This document shows, one piece after another, positions 41,270 through 49,260 of a stretch of DNA of 64,000 nucleotides; the stretch's first letter is position 1; every line of letters starts with the position of its first letter. Origin of the DNA: JAEZHK01 sp964575255 (lineage in GTDB: Bacteria; Bacillota; Clostridia; Christensenellales; Aristaeellaceae); assembly GCA_964575255.1 (NCBI GenBank), contig CAZNPZ010000009.1, positions 1 to 64,000 on the forward strand. The letters run 5' to 3'. The notes below the pieces were generated by a model. It was not told the origin of the DNA, searched no databases, and was given only the letters and a program-made list of their open reading frames with translations. The translations under genes were made by a program, and so were the position numbers.

Positions 41270-42250
41270 ATGAAGATGTTGTACAGGGACTGGCCGGCAC
41301 TGGGCCGAAAGGTGAGCGCCTTTGCGCTGGGCACGGTGGATTTCGGCACCGGCATGCCGGAGGAAGTATCGTTTCAGGTTATGGACGCCTACCGGGCGAT
41401 GGGCGGGAATGTACTCGACTCCGCGCGGATCTACGGCGACTTTGACAACCACATCCAGGGCACGAGTGAAAAGACGGTCGGAAAATGGATCGCGTCCCGG
41501 AAGGCGCGATCACAGGTGATCGTCAGCACCAAGGGCGCGCACCCGCCGTGGGACGACATGACGCATCATCGGCTGGACAGGGCGAGCATTGAAAGCGACA
41601 TGGACGAAAGCCTCGAGGCGTTGGGGCTCGATTCCGTCGACCTGTATTTTCTGCACCGGGACGAGGCCGCGCGACCGGTGGGCGACATACTGGAAACCTT
41701 AAACGGTCTGGTGGCATCGGGCAAGGCGAAACTGCTCGGCGCGTCCAACTGGTCAGCCGCGCGCATCGAGGAGGCCAACGCCTACGCCGCGTCCCATAAC
41801 ATGCAGGGCTTCGCGGTCAACCAGCCGCAGTGGAGCCTCGCGTTCCAGCACCACGTCTCGGATACAACGCTGATCCAGATGGACCGGGATACCTACGAAA
41901 TGCACAAGAGGTCGAAACTCCCCTGCATGCCCTATTCCTCGCAGGCGAAGGGCTTCTTCACCAAGATCTTTGAGCTGGGTGAAGAGAAACTCCCAGACGC
42001 CTTGAAGCGCGATTTCGTCAGCGAGGACAACGCCCGGCGCTACGAGGCGGTCCTGAAGGTTCGCGAGGCGACCGGGCTCTCGGTCGGCGCCATCTCGCTT
42101 TCATACCTGACCGGACAGCCGGATTTTCTGACGCTGCCGATCGTCGGCGTCAGCAGGCTCGGCCAGGTCGAGGCGCTCCGGGAGGCCGCGGACGCTTTGC
42201 TTCCGCCCGAACACCTTCGAGCGCTTCTTGAGGCCGCGCATCTCGCGTAA
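41270..42250 (+). CDS. Aldo/keto reductase
   Basis: A 326-residue NAD(P)H-dependent TIM-barrel reductase. The catalytic tetrad is visible: Asp and Tyr in NVLDSARIYGD, Lys in VIVSTKGAHPP and His in DLYFLHRDE. Later blocks GASNWSAARIEEA, NQPQWSLA, PCMPYSSQAKGFF and LPIVGVSRLGQVEAL (cofactor phosphate site) match the family. AAAGGGG precedes the ATG and TATAAT (41243-41248, with TG one base upstream) is a likely extended -10. It diverges from galT. A sugar-related substrate is plausible but unproven. Confidence 0.93.
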   Translation: MKMLYRDWPALGRKVSAFALGTVDFGTGMPEEVSFQVMDAYRAMGGNVLDSARIYGDFDNHIQGTSEKTVGKWIASRKARSQVIVSTKGAHPPWDDMTHHRLDRASIESDMDESLEALGLDSVDLYFLHRDEAARPVGDILETLNGLVASGKAKLLGASNWSAARIEEANAYAASHNMQGFAVNQPQWSLAFQHHVSDTTLIQMDRDTYEMHKRSKLPCMPYSSQAKGFFTKIFELGEEKLPDALKRDFVSEDNARRYEAVLKVREATGLSVGAISLSYLTGQPDFLTLPIVGVSRLGQVEALREAADALLPPEHLRALLEAAHLA

Positions 42251-42436
42251 TGGACGGCGCGGGCCGATTTTCACGGGCGTAGACGGCGTTCGCGGCCTGC
42301 CGTCCGCGCTCTTTGGCGGCTAAAAACCGCCGCGCCGGGCAGTTTATGGCGAATGAATGGATATTTTCTTTACCGATTCTGTCATATCCCCGCCTTTTCG
42401 GGCATAATCTCATGGGGAAAGGGCGGTTGATGGTTT
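42251..42436. other. Intergenic region before spo0A
   Basis: 186 bases with a GGCGG-CTAAAAA-CCGCC hairpin near 42314-42330 and a possible -10 (CATAAT, near 42407) with a weak -35 TGTCAT 17 nt upstream. I could not identify a sigma-H promoter or clear 0A boxes here. Confidence 0.4.
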
Positions 42437-43201
42437 ATGGAGAAAATCAAGCTGTTGATGGCAGACGACAACCATGCGGTGCTCTCCCAGCTCTCCGACT
42501 TTTTCAGCAGGAAAGCAGATATCGAGATCGCCGGCTGCGCCCACGACGGCGTGGAGGCGCTGGCCCTGATTGAGAAAACGGCGCCCGACATCTTGCTCCT
42601 GGACATCATCATGCCGCGGCTGGACGGCTTCGCGGTGCTTGAGGCGCTGGCAGGCGCAGGGCCCAGGGCAATCATGGTGACCGGCCTCGCCGGGGATGAG
42701 TTCATCGGCCGCGCGATGCGGCTGGGCGCGAGCTATTACATGGTGAAGCCGGTGGATACGCAGGTACTCTACGCCCGCGTCAAGGAAGTCGCCGGGATGA
42801 AGGGCGACAGCGCCGCCGAGCCCCGCGCGACGCCCATGCGCTCCCGCGACGAGCAGGTGACCGGGCTCTTCCTCTCCATCGGCATCCCGGCGCACATCAA
42901 GGGCTACCAGTACCTCCGGGAGGCCGTGAGGATGGTGCTTGAGGATCGGGACCTTCTGGGTCGGATCACGAAGGAACTGTACCCCGGCATCGCGCGGCAT
43001 TTCGGCACCTCGGCCAGCAAGGTGGAGCGTGCGATGCGCCACGCGATCGAGGTCGCCTGGAGCCGCGGGCGGCTTGAGAGCGTCAACCGGCTGTACGGTT
43101 ACAAGGTGTTCTCCGCCGAGGATAAGCCCACCAACGGCGAATTCATCGCGCTGGTGGCCGACAAGGTGGGCGCGCCCAAGAGTGAAACGATATCGGCCTA
43201 G
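42437..43201 (+). CDS. spo0A: Stage 0 sporulation protein A
   Basis: A 254-residue response regulator, the master switch of sporulation. The receiver domain (1-120) has the acidic pair ADDN, the phospho-acceptor Asp56 in DILLLDIIMP, the conserved Thr/Lys in VTGLAG and YMVKPVD. After a linker the Spo0A DNA-binding domain follows with its diagnostic SIGIPAHIKGYQYLREA and helix-turn-helix LYPGIARHFGTSASKVERAMRHAIEVAW. It is not next to spoIVB as in Bacillus. A composite hairpin element starts 8 nt after its stop. Confidence 0.97.
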   Translation: MEKIKLLMADDNHAVLSQLSDFFSRKADIEIAGCAHDGVEALALIEKTAPDILLLDIIMPRLDGFAVLEALAGAGPRAIMVTGLAGDEFIGRAMRLGASYYMVKPVDTQVLYARVKEVAGMKGDSAAEPRATPMRSRDEQVTGLFLSIGIPAHIKGYQYLREAVRMVLEDRDLLGRITKELYPGIARHFGTSASKVERAMRHAIEVAWSRGRLESVNRLYGYKVFSAEDKPTNGEFIALVADKVGAPKSETISA

Positions 43202-43208
43202 CGGCCGG

Positions 43209-43384
43209 GCAATGAAAATCTGCTTCGCAGCTTTTCATTGCGGACGTGGAAAAGTAAACTTCGTGAGCCTGAAATTCTTACGAATTTCCGGGCGGCTCAC
43301 TGACACAAGGAATTGCTTCCTTCATCAGTGTTCGCACTGATTCCGGAAACACGTTTCCGGCGCGCATGTCGCCGGAAACGATTA
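43209..43384 (+). repeat. Composite four-hairpin intergenic element, copy C
   Basis: Order as in copies A and B: module 1 (GCAATGAAAA/TTTTCATTGC, 43209-43241), module 2 (GAAATTC-TTAC-GAATTTC inside GAGCC/GGCTC, about 43264-43300), module 3 (ATCAGTG-TTCG-CACTGAT, about 43323-43340) and module 4 (CGTTTCCGGCG-CGCATGT-CGCCGGAAACG, 43352-43380) then ATTAAAG. Stem bases differ from copy B by paired changes, for example CGTTTCC/GGAAACG against CGTTCCC/GGGAACG. Confidence 0.8.
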
Positions 43385-43455
43385 AAGCCCTGCCGCACTC
43401 CATGATCTATCTGGCCGTCCGCGACGCGGGCGGCTTAATTATGACTGTGTCTTCC

Positions 43456-43485
43456 TTGATTTCATGTGTTTTCTCGTGCTATAAT
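43456..43485 (+). promoter_or_regulatory. Promoter of the ROK kinase transcript
   Basis: TTGATT (43456-43461), 18-nt spacer ending in TGC (extended -10), TATAAT (43480-43485). A leader of about 185 nt follows. Confidence 0.65.
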
Positions 43486-43550
43486 CCTCGTAGAGACAAA
43501 ACCCAATGCAGCATGGAAATGCTTCCAAAGCAGGGAGGGATTTTCGACGG

Positions 43551-43676
43551 ATGACCAGGAGCCTTCGCTGCGGCGTAGCGGCGCTACGTCAAGCGGAGAG
43601 CGACAACGTCATACTCGAAAAGCACCCCTGCGACGAAGCATTTGTATGCGGAATTGGGGTTAAGAAGGAGCGATAA
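43551..43676 (+). CDS. Possible 41-residue peptide in the ROK kinase leader
   Basis: ORF of 41 codons starting ATG 43551, with GGGAGG about 11 nt upstream, ending 2 nt before the kinase ATG; the kinase ribosome site (GAAGGAG) is inside its 3' end. The sequence starts MTRSLRCGVAALRQAESDN and has three Cys, charged, with no signal peptide. Nothing recognised. The DNA contains a CGTAGC/GCTACG hairpin, so the stretch might instead be a structured leader. Confidence 0.4.
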   Translation: MTRSLRCGVAALRQAESDNVILEKHPCDEAFVCGIGVKKER

Positions 43677-43678
43677 GC

Positions 43679-44563
43679 ATGCGGCTGGGCGCGCTGGAGG
43701 CCGGGGGCACGAAAATGGTGTGCTCCATCGGTGATGAAACCGGGAAAATTCTGGATCGGGCGAAATTTCCGACGCTCTCCCCGGCGGAGACGATCCCCCC
43801 GATGATTGAATACTTCAAGGCGGCGGGCGTCGAGGCGCTGGGCATCTCCGGCTTCGGGCCGCTCGACCTGAACCCGGCCTCGCCCACGTACGGCTATGTG
43901 ACCACCACGCCCAAGCCCGGCTGGGGCAACTGCCCGCTGATGCCGGAATTCCGGGATGCGCTGAATGTGCCAGTGGGCATCGATACCGACGTCGGCGGCG
44001 CGGCGCTGGCCGAATACCGCATGGGCGCGGCAAAAGGTCTTGCCAACTGCGTGTACGTGACGGTCGGAACGGGGATCGGCGCGGGCGTCATCGCGGAGGG
44101 GAAACTGCTGCACGGCATGGTGCACCCGGAGTGGGGCCACATGCTGCTCAGGCCGCACCCGGAAGATCCGATGCCCCACGGCGTCTGTCCCTATCACGAC
44201 GGCTGCCTGGAGGGGCTGGCCTGCGGCCCGGCCATCGACAAGCGCTGGGGCATGCCTTCCAGAGACCTGCCCAAAGACCACATCGGCTGGGAGATCGAGG
44301 CGTACTACCTCGCGCAATTCTGCGTGACAGCGCTGGTCGCGATCTCCACCGAGAAGATCATCCTGGGCGGCGGCATCATGTCCGAGGAGTTCCTGTTTCC
44401 GATGATCCGGGAAAAGACCCTTTCGATGCTCAACGGCTACGTGGCCGCCGATCAGGTGCTCCACCACATCGACGACCTGATTGTTCCGCCGGGGCTTGGC
44501 ATCCACAGCGGCGTCACCGGCGCGCTGATGCTCGCCGCAGAAGCCTTGCGGCGAGAAGCGTAA
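43679..44563 (+). CDS. ROK family sugar kinase (fructokinase-like)
   Basis: A 294-residue ATP-dependent hexokinase-fold enzyme. The phosphate-1 loop is GALEAGGTKMVC; catalytic Asp is in VGIDTDVGGAALAEY; phosphate-2 is VTVGTGIGAGVI. The zinc-site signature of ROK proteins is HPEWGHMLLRPHPEDPMPHGVCPYHDGCLEGLACGPAI, in the form seen in Bacillota fructokinases of the GmuE/ScrK type. GAAGGAG precedes the ATG. It is expressed from the promoter at 43456 across a leader holding a possible small ORF. Fructose is the most likely substrate; mannose or another hexose is possible. Confidence 0.9.
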   Translation: MRLGALEAGGTKMVCSIGDETGKILDRAKFPTLSPAETIPPMIEYFKAAGVEALGISGFGPLDLNPASPTYGYVTTTPKPGWGNCPLMPEFRDALNVPVGIDTDVGGAALAEYRMGAAKGLANCVYVTVGTGIGAGVIAEGKLLHGMVHPEWGHMLLRPHPEDPMPHGVCPYHDGCLEGLACGPAIDKRWGMPSRDLPKDHIGWEIEAYYLAQFCVTALVAISTEKIILGGGIMSEEFLFPMIREKTLSMLNGYVAADQVLHHIDDLIVPPGLGIHSGVTGALMLAAEALRREA

Positions 44564-44876
44564 CCCCCCGGCATCCTCCTCCAATCCTTTGAGGGCAGAA
44601 GCCCCTTCAGACCGTCGCTCCATGAGAGGGTGGAGAGGGCCGAAGCCCTCTCCACATTCCAACATGTCCGGCGAGTGGAAGCGGCGGATTCGCAATACCA
44701 TGATGCGAAGCGGATTCACCCCTGCGTGTGTCGATTTTACCACCCGCAGTGATATGGCCTCCAGCCTGCGCCGTATCTTTCCATGATGGGTGCGCGCGGC
44801 CGAGACGCCGGACGCGGGCATCGGCAGGGAAATGTCTCCCCCATCCGGTCATTTTCATCACGAAAGGAGCCTGTCG
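44564..44876. other. Intergenic region and mgtC leader
   Basis: 313 bases without a gene. It holds a GTGGAGAGGG-CCGAAG-CCCTCTCCAC hairpin (about 44629-44654, same type as 2671-2697 and 45603-45631), then about 200 bases before mgtC with no clear promoter. I looked for M-box or Mn-riboswitch landmarks and did not recognise any. Confidence 0.4.
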
Positions 44877-45554
44877 GTGAATACGGTTCGCGAACTGACC
44901 ATGGTTGCCGTTCTGGTGCGATGCCTTTTGTCCACGGTGCTTGGAGGGTTGATCGGCCTGGAACGGGGGATGAAAAACCGTCCGGCGGGGCTGAGAACTT
45001 ACATGCTGGTCAGCCTGGGATCCGCTTTGGTCATGATGACCAATCAATACATCTGCCAGGCCTTCGGCTCAGGCGACCCGGCGCGCATGGCGGCGCAGGT
45101 GGTCAGCGGCATCGGCTTTCTGGGCGCTGGCACCATCATCGTAACCAGCCGAAGCCAGATCAAGGGGCTCACCACGGCCGCCGGGCTCTGGGCTGCCGCC
45201 GCGATGGGGCTGGCGGTCGGCATCGGCTTTTACGAGGCCGCGCTGGTCGGCGCCATTTTGATCTACTTCATCCTGTCCATACTGCACGAGTTCGACGACC
45301 GCATGCGCAAGCACACCCGCCAGTTGGAAGCCTACATCGAGCTCAAGGAAAACGTGCCGCTTGGCACATTCATTCGCTACGCGCGAGAACAAAAAATTGA
45401 AACGAGCAACATGCAAATACAAAGCGACCTTGCCCAGGGAGAGGGCAACGTCGCCTTTGTGGTCACCATCAAAGGGACGGGCAAACAAACCCACGAAGAT
45501 GTCCTGCGCGTCCTACGGATGATGGATGGCCTGGCCTATATGGAAGAACTCTGA
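44877..45554 (+). CDS. MgtC/SapB family membrane protein
   Basis: A 225-residue protein: four hydrophobic helices in the first 150 residues with the family motifs LLSTVLGGLIGLERG, RPAGLRTYMLVSLGSAL, QVVSGIGFLGAGTII, IKGLTTAAGLWAAAAMGLAVGIG, then a cytoplasmic ACT-like C-terminal domain (about 155-225). Relatives modulate Mg2+ homeostasis or F-ATPase activity. Start is GTG at 44877, with AAAGGAG 8 nt upstream; the longer in-frame ATG at 44790 has no ribosome site and would lack the usual N-terminus. A strong terminator follows. Confidence 0.9.
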   Translation: MNTVRELTMVAVLVRCLLSTVLGGLIGLERGMKNRPAGLRTYMLVSLGSALVMMTNQYICQAFGSGDPARMAAQVVSGIGFLGAGTIIVTSRSQIKGLTTAAGLWAAAAMGLAVGIGFYEAALVGAILIYFILSILHEFDDRMRKHTRQLEAYIELKENVPLGTFIRYAREQKIETSNMQIQSDLAQGEGNVAFVVTIKGTGKQTHEDVLRVLRMMDGLAYMEEL

Positions 45555-45659
45555 CGCTTCGTCACTCGCGCGAAAGCGCCGCCCGATACATGGCGATCAG
45601 GAACGTCGGGAGGGTTTCGGCCCTCCCGACGCCCTCTCCGGAGTTTGTTGATGGTCTGA

Positions 45660-45689
45660 GCCGCCGTCCCTTGCGAACGGCGGCTTTTT
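45660..45689 (+). terminator. Terminator of mgtC
   Basis: GCCGCCGT (45660-45667) pairs with ACGGCGGC (45677-45684), followed by TTTTT. Just upstream, GTCGGGAGGG/CCCTCCCGAC (about 45603-45631) forms another hairpin of the repeat type. Confidence 0.88.
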
Positions 45690-45706
45690 CATTTGCAGGA
45701 AGCGGT

Positions 45707-46597
45707 TCATCGGACAAGGAGCAACTTTAACAGTGATAGATCCTTGAGAACCGAAAATGGTCTGAGCCGCATGGCCTCAATCAGCGCGCGCCGCGCGCTG
45801 TCCCGCCGACCCGCTTTAAGGTAGTGCGGCGCGAGCTTTACAAGCCGCGCGCTCCGGGCGGCGGGGTGCGCCTTGAGGTAGCCCGCGTAAATCTCGCCCA
45901 GGCGTTCCAGACCCTGGATCCGGTTCGCCTCATTGACCGAGATGCGCGCGTCGCCGTTCACATGGTAGAGGACGAGCGGCTGATCCACCGTGTCCACCCT
46001 GTAGCGCGCGGCGAGGCGCAGCCACATCTCGTAGTCCTGCGCGGACTTCATCAAAACGTCGAACGGGCCGACCGCGTCCAGGCAGCGCCTTCGGATCAGC
46101 GGGAAGGAGGTCGACCCGATGAAGTTTTCGAGGATCAGTTTGTCAAACACCATGCCGCGCGAGGGCCATGACTTTCTCGCGCGCCTGTCTCCAGTCGCGT
46201 CGTCCACGGTCAGGGAACCGCACCCGATCAGCGCGTACTCCTCCCCCAGCTCGCGCATCCGCGCAAGCTGGGTTTCCAGCTTGTCCGGAAGCCACTCGTC
46301 GTCGTCGTCAAGAAACGCCAGGTATTCGCCGGACGCAAGCGCGATGCCGGTGTTACGCGCCGCGCACGCGCCTTGATTGACCTCGTGGCGGACATACCGC
46401 ACCCGGTCGTCCTGAAGCGCGCCAAGCATCTCCGCCACCGCGTCCCGGCCGGGAAAGGAATCCGGGCTGTCGTCCACGACGATCAGTTCGATGTCCCGAT
46501 GCGTCTGATTCAGCGCGCTCAATGCCGCACGCCGGACGATCCCTTCGTCCCTCCGACAGGTGGGAATGACCACGCTGACCCGTTCCGTTTGTTCCAT
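45707..46597 (-). CDS. Family 2 glycosyltransferase
   Basis: A 296-residue GT-A fold transferase. VSVVIPTCRRDEGIVRRAALSALNQTHRDIELIVVDD is the nucleotide-sugar binding start; the metal-site DDD lies in YLAFLDDDDEWLPDKLE; the acceptor region includes GSTSFPLIRR and the ED-like SAQDYEMWLRLA. It has no membrane span, so it works at the inner face of the membrane on a polysaccharide, teichoic acid or glycolipid. Two adjacent ATGs (46600 and 46597) follow GAGAGGG; the inner one is better spaced. Promoter on the minus strand at 46657. No other polysaccharide genes are adjacent. Confidence 0.9.
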   Translation of the reverse strand: MEQTERVSVVIPTCRRDEGIVRRAALSALNQTHRDIELIVVDDSPDSFPGRDAVAEMLGALQDDRVRYVRHEVNQGACAARNTGIALASGEYLAFLDDDDEWLPDKLETQLARMRELGEEYALIGCGSLTVDDATGDRRARKSWPSRGMVFDKLILENFIGSTSFPLIRRRCLDAVGPFDVLMKSAQDYEMWLRLAARYRVDTVDQPLVLYHVNGDARISVNEANRIQGLERLGEIYAGYLKAHPAARSARLVKLAPHYLKAGRRDSARRALIEAMRLRPFSVLKDLSLLKLLLVR

Positions 46598-46656
46598 CAT
46601 GACCCTCTCGACCGCCCGGACAGCCAGGCGATTCCGTCGCATGTTCTACATCTGAA

Positions 46657-46685
46657 ATCATAACAGAATCGAACCGTGATTTCAA
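46657..46685 (-). promoter_or_regulatory. Promoter of the glycosyltransferase gene
   Basis: Minus strand: TTGAAA (46680-46685), 17-nt spacer, TATGAT (46657-46662). Confidence 0.65.
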
Positions 46686-46899
46686 GGCACGGCGCAAGCG
46701 GGACGACCGCCGCGGGCGCGAGGAGCAGTTCCCGATTATTTCCATCTCCATCGCCTGCGTGCGCAAGGCGGCGGACCGCTTTCAAGACATCTGCGCGCTG
46801 ACCTCGGAGACCGGCCGCCAAGCGCATGCCCGGCGCGTACCGGATCGCCGGATCTTTGGTCTTTTCACGCCTTCCCCGCGATACGCTGGAGGGAGGTGA
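46678..46899 (+). pseudogene. Remnant of a GGDEF-like domain C-terminus
   Basis: An open frame without a start codon runs to the TGA at 46897-46899 just before the MATE gene. It reads ...RRGREEQFPIISISIACV and then ADRFQDICALTSETGRQAHA, with good codon use. The pattern FPIISISIxxV followed by a helix (xxxDIxxLxxExxxxA) is that of the last strand and helix of GGDEF-type domains in Clostridia. Upstream sequence is lost and replaced by the glycosyltransferase promoter. Assignment is by memory of the family and only moderate. Confidence 0.4.
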
Positions 46900-46904
46900 T
46901 GCCC

Positions 46905-48299
46905 ATGCGGATCGACATGACCAGCGGCAGCCCGCTGAAAAAGATGCTGGTATTCTGCGCGCCCATGCTGCTGGGCAGCCTCATCATGCAGTGTTCCAAC
47001 CTCCTGGACAGCCTGATCGTGAGCCGCGCCGCGGGCGTGGGCGCGTTCGCCTCGATCGCGGCGGCCGCGCCGGTGGCTTTCCTGGGCACGGGCTTTCTGA
47101 TGGGTTTCTGCAACGGGTTTCTGATCCCAATCGCGCTGGCGGTCGGCGCGGGCGACCGGGACGGCGCGGACCGCCTGTCCTGCGCGGCGCTTTGGATGAC
47201 GGCGATCATGGCCGTCGCGGTGGCCGTACCCGCCGTGCTGCTATCCGCTTCTTTGGTGCGACTGGCTGGCACGCCCGCGGACATCGCGCCGGAGGCCGAA
47301 CGTTACCTGCGCGTCGCGCTGTCCGGCCTTCCGGTTCCGCTGATCTCAATGACACTGTGGGGGATCCTGCGCGCCGACGGCGATACCAAAACGCCATTCC
47401 TTTTTCAGATGCTGGGGACGGGGCTGCACCTCGTGTTCGACCTGGTTTTGATCGCGTGGCTACGCCTGGGCGTCTCCGGCGCGGCGCTCGCGTCGCTCGC
47501 CGCGCACTCGATCGCCTGCGCGCTGCTCCTTCGCCGCGTGCTGCGCGCGAAGCCGGGCATGATGAGGCTCTTAAAGTTCGGCCTCCGCCCTGAAATCGCG
47601 CGGCGGCTGTTCTCGCTGGGCATGCCGATCGCGCTCACCAACCTGTTAACCTCCGCCGGTTCCACCGCGTTCCAGTTTTCGATCAATTCGTTGGGCAGCA
47701 CCGCCGTGGCCGCCGTCGCCGCGGGCGACAGGCTGTTGTCTCTGCCGCTGATGCCCGCGATGATGCTGGGCGGCGTGGTCGAGGTGTTCAGCGGCCAGAA
47801 CCTGGGCGCGAAAAAGCCGGAGCGGATCAGGACAGGCGTCGTCCATCTGTTCCTTCTGATGATCGGATTCCTCGTGCCGACGACGCTTCTGATGACGGCG
47901 GGCAGCGGTCTGTTTGTGCCGATTCTGACCGGCAGCATGGCCCTCTCCGCCCCCGCCGGGCAGTACATGCTGTGGTGCGCGCTGTTCATGCCGTTCTTGT
48001 GCGTCAACAGTCTGCTGAAAAACGTGCTGCAGGGCGTGGGGCTTCCGGAGAAGGCGGTGCTCGCGTCGGTGTTCGACCTTTTCGTCCGCCTCGCCTGCGC
48101 GCTCCTGGGCGCGGCGCGGCTGGGTTACGCCGCAATCCTTCTGACCAACCCTGTCGGGTGGACGATCTCCGCCGCCGCGCTGATCGTCTCTTGCCGGGCG
48201 GTGTATCCGCGCGTCATGCGCCATGGCCCGAATCCTGTCGCGCCCGGCACAACCGCGCGCGCCACCACTCACTCCAGGATAGTATCTTCCAACCGTTAA
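46905..48299 (+). CDS. MATE family multidrug/Na+ (or H+) antiporter
   Basis: A 464-residue membrane exporter with about 12 hydrophobic helices in two similar halves. Typical MATE features: N-terminal SGSPLKKMLVFCAPMLLGSLIMQCSNLLDSLIVSR, AAAAPVAFLGTGFLMGFCNGF, the half-repeat start RLFSLGMPIALTNLLTSAGSTAFQFSINSLG and GGVVEVFSGQNLGAKKPERIRTG. It exports cationic drugs or metabolites. ATG 46905 is 8 nt after GGAGGGAGG; the ATG at 46899 is too close. No promoter was recognised directly upstream, where the GGDEF remnant lies. Confidence 0.92.
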   Translation: MRIDMTSGSPLKKMLVFCAPMLLGSLIMQCSNLLDSLIVSRAAGVGAFASIAAAAPVAFLGTGFLMGFCNGFLIPIALAVGAGDRDGADRLSCAALWMTAIMAVAVAVPAVLLSASLVRLAGTPADIAPEAERYLRVALSGLPVPLISMTLWGILRADGDTKTPFLFQMLGTGLHLVFDLVLIAWLRLGVSGAALASLAAHSIACALLLRRVLRAKPGMMRLLKFGLRPEIARRLFSLGMPIALTNLLTSAGSTAFQFSINSLGSTAVAAVAAGDRLLSLPLMPAMMLGGVVEVFSGQNLGAKKPERIRTGVVHLFLLMIGFLVPTTLLMTAGSGLFVPILTGSMALSAPAGQYMLWCALFMPFLCVNSLLKNVLQGVGLPEKAVLASVFDLFVRLACALLGAARLGYAAILLTNPVGWTISAAALIVSCRAVYPRVMRHGPNPVAPGTTARATTHSRIVSSNR

Positions 48300-48378
48300 A
48301 ATTTAACATTTCCTCATGTTTTTAACCGATGCGCTATAAGGTATCAACTGATTAACGATTTAATGAGGAGTGAACGCA

Positions 48379-49173
48379 ATGAAAAACAAGCTGTTGCTCA
48401 AAGTTTATGTCGCAATCGCTTTTGTTGGGATGGTGGTTGTGAACTACCTGGCGCAATTGCTTCCGATCAACGGCGTTACGCCGGGTCAGGTGTCCGATTC
48501 CATGCCCAACCTTTTTGCCCCCGCCGGGCTGACCTTTTCAATTTGGGGGTTGATCTATCTGACCCTTGCGGGCTTTACGGTCTATCAGTTCGGGTTTGGC
48601 AGGAAGACGGAGGAACCCGCCGCGCTTGATCGTGTGCGTTGGGTGTTTATCATCTCCTCGCTTGCCAACATTGCCTGGATTTTCTCGTGGCACTATGGAA
48701 ACATTGTACTGTCGCTAATCATGATGCTGGCAATCCTCGTCAGTCTGATTGTGATCAATCGCACCCTTGACAGAGAGCATCTGGGCAGCACAGAAAAAAT
48801 CCTCTATCGGCTTCCGTTCAGCCTGTATTTCGGTTGGATCACGGTCGCGACTGTGGCGAACGTCACGGCGCTGTTGGTCCGTCTGGGTTGGGACCGTTTC
48901 GGCTGGTCGGAACAGGCATGGATGATCGTAATCCTCCTGGTCGCGATGGCCATTGGAACCATCACGATGATCACCCGACGCGACATCGCCTACGGCCTGG
49001 TGCTCATCTGGGCGTACACGGGGATACTGATCAAACATGTTTCCCCAGGCGCCTTCAATGGGGCATATCCCGCGGTGATCGGCACGGTGATCGCGTGCCT
49101 TGTGGTCTACGCCGCCTCGGAAGTCTACACGATTGCCCGGATGCGGAAGGCCAAAGTGGTTTCTGAAACCTGA
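48379..49173 (+). CDS. TspO/MBR-related membrane protein
   Basis: A 264-residue, eight- to nine-helix membrane protein. The second block, NLFAPAGLTFSIWGLIYLTLAGFTVYQFG, matches the N-terminal signature of tryptophan-rich sensory (TspO/MBR) relatives; later WIFSWHYG, RLPFSLYFGWITVATVANVTALL and GWSEQAWMIVILL are also characteristic. TspO binds porphyrins or steroids; this long form is of unknown function. GAGGAGTG precedes the ATG. The gene and its AT-richer upstream region (48290-48370) look lower in GC than the surroundings. The next gene is a membrane ferredoxin. Confidence 0.8.
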   Translation: MKNKLLLKVYVAIAFVGMVVVNYLAQLLPINGVTPGQVSDSMPNLFAPAGLTFSIWGLIYLTLAGFTVYQFGFGRKTEEPAALDRVRWVFIISSLANIAWIFSWHYGNIVLSLIMMLAILVSLIVINRTLDREHLGSTEKILYRLPFSLYFGWITVATVANVTALLVRLGWDRFGWSEQAWMIVILLVAMAIGTITMITRRDIAYGLVLIWAYTGILIKHVSPGAFNGAYPAVIGTVIACLVVYAASEVYTIARMRKAKVVSET

Positions 49174-49205
49174 TCTCACAAGGTTGATGTCTGGTTAACC
49201 ACATG

Positions 49206-49233
49206 GCGGCGGGGTGTACAAATACCCCGCCGC
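49206..49233. repeat. GC-rich dyad upstream of the polyferredoxin gene
   Basis: GCGGCGGGGT (49206-49215) pairs perfectly with ACCCCGCCGC (49224-49233), loop of eight. It ends just before a possible -10 (TATATT, about 49238-49243). It may terminate the TspO-like gene or act as an operator. Confidence 0.5.
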
Positions 49234-49260
49234 ATGGTATATTGGGACGGGTGATGCTTG

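Noticed and set aside
44704..44876. Possible magnesium (M-box) or manganese riboswitch before mgtC
   Set aside because: I could not match conserved riboswitch landmarks or a terminator in the leader.
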